Shown here: piece after piece, positions 7,102 to 8,988 of the stretch
How positions within the stretch are numbered: the stretch's first letter is position 1
How the letters are laid out: each line of letters begins with the position of its first letter
Assembly (NCBI GenBank): GCA_020052115.1
Contig: JAGVPR010000164.1
Location: 1 to 8,988, forward strand
Length of the DNA: 8,988 nucleotides
Direction: 5' to 3'
DNA from: Candidatus Eiseniibacteriota bacterium
Lineage (GTDB): Bacteria > Eisenbacteria > RBG-16-71-46 > JAGVPR01
Notes under the pieces: model-generated
What the model saw: only the letters and a program-made list of their open reading frames with translations
Told to the model about the DNA's origin: nothing
Databases searched by the model: none
Made by a program: the position numbers and the translations under genes

Positions 7102-7322
7102 GACCCGCCTCCTTTCACCCGCGGCGAGGAGCCGCGAAGCGATGCGTATGGGAATGCCGGAGACGATCCCCGGAGCGGCAAGCGAGGATTCCGGGGTGTG
7201 TTCGGACCACGCGGACCGGCGTTAGGAATCAAGAGGGTCGGTGGCGGCGGCTTCGGCGCACGCCATGCGGGGCAAGACGCGCCTCGAGTCGGCCCAGGTC
7301 AAGAGCGCCCCCGCCCACAACG
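7102..7322 (-). promoter_or_regulatory. Structured 5' leader of the subtilisin gene
   Basis: If transcription starts about 7 bases past the TATAAT box, the mRNA has a leader near 220 bases. It can fold a 7-bp stem (CCCCGGA 7168-7174 with TCCGGGG 7190-7196, 15-base loop) and a 6-bp stem with 5-base loop (7120-7136) ending 4 bases before the SD (7108-7115). The second hairpin could affect ribosome access. No known riboswitch core was recognised. A 14-codon ORF (7222-7266) lies inside but has no SD. Confidence 0.4.
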
Positions 7323-7328
7323 GCAGGA

Positions 7329-7357
7329 ATTATAGCAGGAATATGGTTCTGAGACAA
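7329..7357 (-). promoter_or_regulatory. Sigma70-type promoter for the subtilisin gene
   Basis: The minus strand has TTGTCT (7352-7357), a 17-base spacer and a perfect TATAAT (7329-7334). The -35 box matches 4 of 6 consensus positions and the spacing is ideal. The patch is clearly AT-richer than the surrounding GC-rich sequence and lies in the gap after ftsE, pointing the right way. It would separate expression of the exported-protein genes from pdxA-ftsE. Confidence 0.65.
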
Positions 7358-7358
7358 G

Positions 7359-7371
7359 CTTCACAGTGAAG
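7359..7371. promoter_or_regulatory. Perfect inverted repeat beside the -35 box, possible operator
   Basis: CTTCAC-A-GTGAAG is a perfect palindrome with 6-base arms and a 1-base centre, beginning 2 bases upstream of the -35 box of the promoter at 7329-7357. The position suits an activator contacting RNA polymerase or a repressor. I do not recognise it as the site of a specific regulator. Confidence 0.4.
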
Positions 7372-7401
7372 TGGGCGCACATGGGCGGAGTCCGGCGGCG
7401 G

Positions 7402-7430
7402 ATTCTAGAGTGCTTTGTGGAAAATGTGCA
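7402..7430 (-). promoter_or_regulatory. Second, weaker promoter candidate after ftsE
   Basis: The minus strand shows TGCACA (7425-7430), 17 bases, then TAGAAT (7402-7407), about 30 bases after the ftsE stop codon. The -10 box matches 5 of 6 and the -35 box 4 of 6. It points toward the subtilisin gene and lies upstream of the better promoter, so it could be an alternative start or chance. Confidence 0.25.
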
Positions 7431-7459
7431 GGGAGCGGCTCGTTCGGGTCCGCCGCGCG

Positions 7460-8161
7460 CTATTTCCGGCCATGCGACGGGTGACCCGTCCCCGCGCCGG
7501 TGTCCGAGATGATGTGCCCTTCCTCGAGCCTCAGCACGCGCTGGCCGAAGCGGGCGGTCATCTCCTCATCGTGCGTGGCGACGACGACCGACGTGCCGGT
7601 GCGGTTGATGCGCCGGAGCAGTTCGAAGATCTCGGCACCGATCTTGTGATCGAGGTTCCCTGTGGGCTCGTCGGCAAGGACGACGAGCGGCTCATTGACG
7701 ATCGCGCGCGCGATCGCGACGCGCTGCTGCTCGCCGCCCGAGAGCTCCGCGGGGTAGGCGTTGCGGCGGTGGTAGAGACCGACCTCCGCGAGCGCGGCGC
7801 CCGCCGCCGTGTGGATGCGCCGCGGATCGAAGATCCCGGCGACCCGCATCGGGAGCGCGACGTTGTCGAAGATGTTGCGGTCGCGCAGAAGCCGGAAGTC
7901 CTGAAAGACCATGCCGATCTTCCGCCGAAGCTGCGGCAGCTTTCGCGAGCTGATCGCCGACGAGGTGTACCCGCCGACGACCACCTGTCCCTCATCGGGA
8001 AGCTCTTCCATGATGACCATCTTGAGCAGCGTGCTCTTTCCTGAGCCGGAAGGTCCCAGAACGAACAGGATCTCGCCGTTCGAGAGTTCGAACGTCGCGT
8101 CGAGCAGCGCGGGCACGGTCGAGCGCGAGTAGCGCTTGCTCACATGGTGGAAACTGATCAT
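7460..8161 (-). CDS. ftsE: Cell-division ATP-binding protein FtsE
   Basis: FtsE is the cytoplasmic ABC ATPase that pairs with FtsX and drives conformational signalling to cell-wall hydrolases at the septum. The 233-residue product has Walker A GPSGSGKST (36-44), Q-loop Gln87 in the FtsE-typical VFQDFRLL, signature LSGGEQQR (140-147), Walker B VVLADEP with Glu165, D-loop GNLD (168-171) and switch His197. The family-typical N-terminus MISFHHVSKRY is present. The ATG at 8161 overlaps the pdxA stop by 4 bases (ATGA), with GGAGG 7 bases upstream inside pdxA, so translation is coupled. FtsE proteins are about 220-230 residues; the last dozen residues (GAGTGHPSHGRK) form a short polar tail. Unusually, ftsX does not follow: the next gene is the subtilisin 358 bases away, and ftsX lies at 1-986. 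No ftsX remnant was seen directly downstream. Confidence 0.95.
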   Translation of the reverse strand: MISFHHVSKRYSRSTVPALLDATFELSNGEILFVLGPSGSGKSTLLKMVIMEELPDEGQVVVGGYTSSAISSRKLPQLRRKIGMVFQDFRLLRDRNIFDNVALPMRVAGIFDPRRIHTAAGAALAEVGLYHRRNAYPAELSGGEQQRVAIARAIVNEPLVVLADEPTGNLDHKIGAEIFELLRRINRTGTSVVVATHDEEMTARFGQRVLRLEEGHIISDTGAGTGHPSHGRK

Positions 8162-8173
8162 CGGCCGGCCTCC
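8158..8173 (-). promoter_or_regulatory. ATGA stop/start overlap and RBS coupling pdxA to ftsE
   Basis: The ftsE ATG (8159-8161) shares bases with the pdxA TGA (8158-8160), and GGAGG (8169-8173) in the last codons of pdxA serves ftsE at 7-base spacing. This fixes the ftsE start and implies a shared mRNA. Confidence 0.85.
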
Positions 8174-8988
8174 GCCTTGCTCCTACGCCGCGCCATGGCC
8201 ATTCGCGCCGCCGTGAGGATCGCCTGCCGCATCGGCCGCTCGTCCGCGATGCCGCGGCCTGCGATGTCGAGCGCGGTCCCGTGATCCGGGGAGGTGCGGA
8301 CGATCGGAAGCCCGAGGGTGACGTTCACCGAGAGGCCGAGCGCCTTCACAGGTCCAAGACCCTGATCGTGGTACAGGGCGACGACGCCGTCGAACTCCCC
8401 GGCGACGGCTCGGCGAAAGAGCGTGTCCGCCGAGTAAGGGCCGTTCGCATCTGCCCCTGCGGCACGGGCGCGCGCCACGCCGGGGGCGACGTTCTCATCA
8501 TCTTCACGGCCGAAGAGGCCTCCCTCGCCCGCGTGCGGGTTCAGCGCGCAGACTCCGATGCGCGGCTTCGCGATCCCGAAATCATGCCTGAGCGCCTGAT
8601 CGAACACGAGGATCGTTTCCTCGACACGCGCGGGGCTTACGGCGTCCGGCACCTCGCGGAGCGCCATGTGCGTGGTGACCAAGGCCACCCGCAGCTTCTC
8701 GGAATCGAAGCCCATGCAGAAGCGGGTCGTCCCGGTGAGCGCAGCGAGGAATTCCGTCTGCCCCGGATAGACATAACCGGCTTTCTGCAGCGCGTCCTTC
8801 GAAACCGGCGCCGTGACGATCGCCTCCGCCTTGCCCGCGAGAGCGAGCGCCACCGCCTTCTCGATCGCAAGCGCGGCGGCGCGCCCGGTGACCGCGCTCG
8901 GAACCTTCTCCCGATCGAGCATCGTCTCGAGATCGGGCACCGGCTGCAGGAGCGCCACGCCGCCCGCCGAGGCGGCCTCGGGATCCTC
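8158..8988 (-). CDS. pdxA: 4-hydroxythreonine-4-phosphate dehydrogenase PdxA (5' end outside window)
   Basis: PdxA oxidises 4-phosphohydroxy-L-threonine with NAD(P)+ in the DXP-dependent route to pyridoxal 5'-phosphate. The visible C-terminal 276 residues carry the family signatures: VTAPVSKDALQKAG and PGQTEFLA (58-82 of the fragment), TTHMALREV (105-113), LNPHAGEGGLFGRED (149-163), GPYSADTLF (183-191), VALYHDQGLGPVK (203-215) and GLPIVRTSPDHGTALDIAG (226-244). The three metal-binding histidines are His107, His207 and His236 of the fragment. The family is about 330 residues, so roughly 55 N-terminal residues lie beyond the right edge; the GTG or internal ATG starts in view are not the real start. 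The gene overlaps ftsE by 4 bases. No internal oddity was seen. PdxA rather than the related PdxA2-type catabolic enzyme is favoured but not proved. Confidence 0.94.
   Translation of the reverse strand, partial: EDPEAASAGGVALLQPVPDLETMLDREKVPSAVTGRAAALAIEKAVALALAGKAEAIVTAPVSKDALQKAGYVYPGQTEFLAALTGTTRFCMGFDSEKLRVALVTTHMALREVPDAVSPARVEETILVFDQALRHDFGIAKPRIGVCALNPHAGEGGLFGREDDENVAPGVARARAAGADANGPYSADTLFRRAVAGEFDGVVALYHDQGLGPVKALGLSVNVTLGLPIVRTSPDHGTALDIAGRGIADERPMRQAILTAARMAMARRRSKAEAGR

Noticed and set aside
7222..7266. 14-codon ORF in the subtilisin leader as a possible leader peptide
   Set aside because: No SD precedes its ATG and it shows no run of regulatory codons; chance is likely in a 220-base leader.
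7395..7456. 8-base inverted repeat GCGGCGGA/TCCGCCGC after ftsE
   Set aside because: The 46-base spacer and simple GC-rich sequence make it likely chance, and one arm lies within the ftsE 3' flank; no T-run follows.

Overview
The window is about 9 kb of GC-rich bacterial chromosome with seven genes, all on the minus strand, so it reads from right to left. A C-terminal FlgD-Ig-like sorting tail on a large secreted protein, together with the high GC and dense Shine-Dalgarno (SD) sites, suggests an uncultured member of the FCB group (Eisenbacteria, Krumholzibacteria or Latescibacteria type). That placement is inference from style, not from a marker gene.

Layout in transcription order. (1) pdxA (8158-8988, 5' end outside the window), vitamin B6 biosynthesis. 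(2) ftsE (7460-8161), the ATPase of the cell-division FtsEX complex, coupled to pdxA by a 4-base ATGA overlap. (3) A 358-base gap with a good sigma70-type promoter (TTGTCT-17-TATAAT), a 13-base perfect inverted repeat beside its -35 box, and a roughly 220-base leader with hairpins. (4) A 1276-residue secreted subtilisin-family (S8) protein with signal peptide, pro-region, intact Asp/His/Ser triad, three tandem ~227-residue YGDAP/GEVED-like modules and a C-terminal FlgD-Ig-like domain (3271-7101), followed by two GC-rich hairpins. (5) A 204-residue exported Cys-rich protein of unknown function (2417-3031). (6, 7) Two tandem paralogues of the phage/contractile-injection tail-tube family (T4 gp19-like, TIGR02241-like), each carrying an N-terminal secretion signal (1668-2234 and 1023-1616). 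(8) ftsX (1-986), the membrane partner of FtsE, open to the left edge of the window.

The two most unusual points are these. First, ftsE and ftsX, which are normally adjacent and often overlapping, are separated by about 6.5 kb holding four genes that all encode exported proteins. Second, two of those four are tail-tube proteins with Sec-type signal peptides and no sheath, baseplate, spike or tail ATPase in view. A tail-tube protein normally assembles in the cytoplasm, so exported tube proteins without contractile machinery would be a distinct use of this fold. FtsEX controls cell-wall hydrolases from the membrane, so placing exported tube-fold proteins immediately upstream of ftsX may hint at a cell-envelope role, but that is speculation from gene order. 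FtsX also reads past its usual C-terminus into a signal-peptide-like stretch without a stop, so it may be fused to a downstream periplasmic domain beyond the window.
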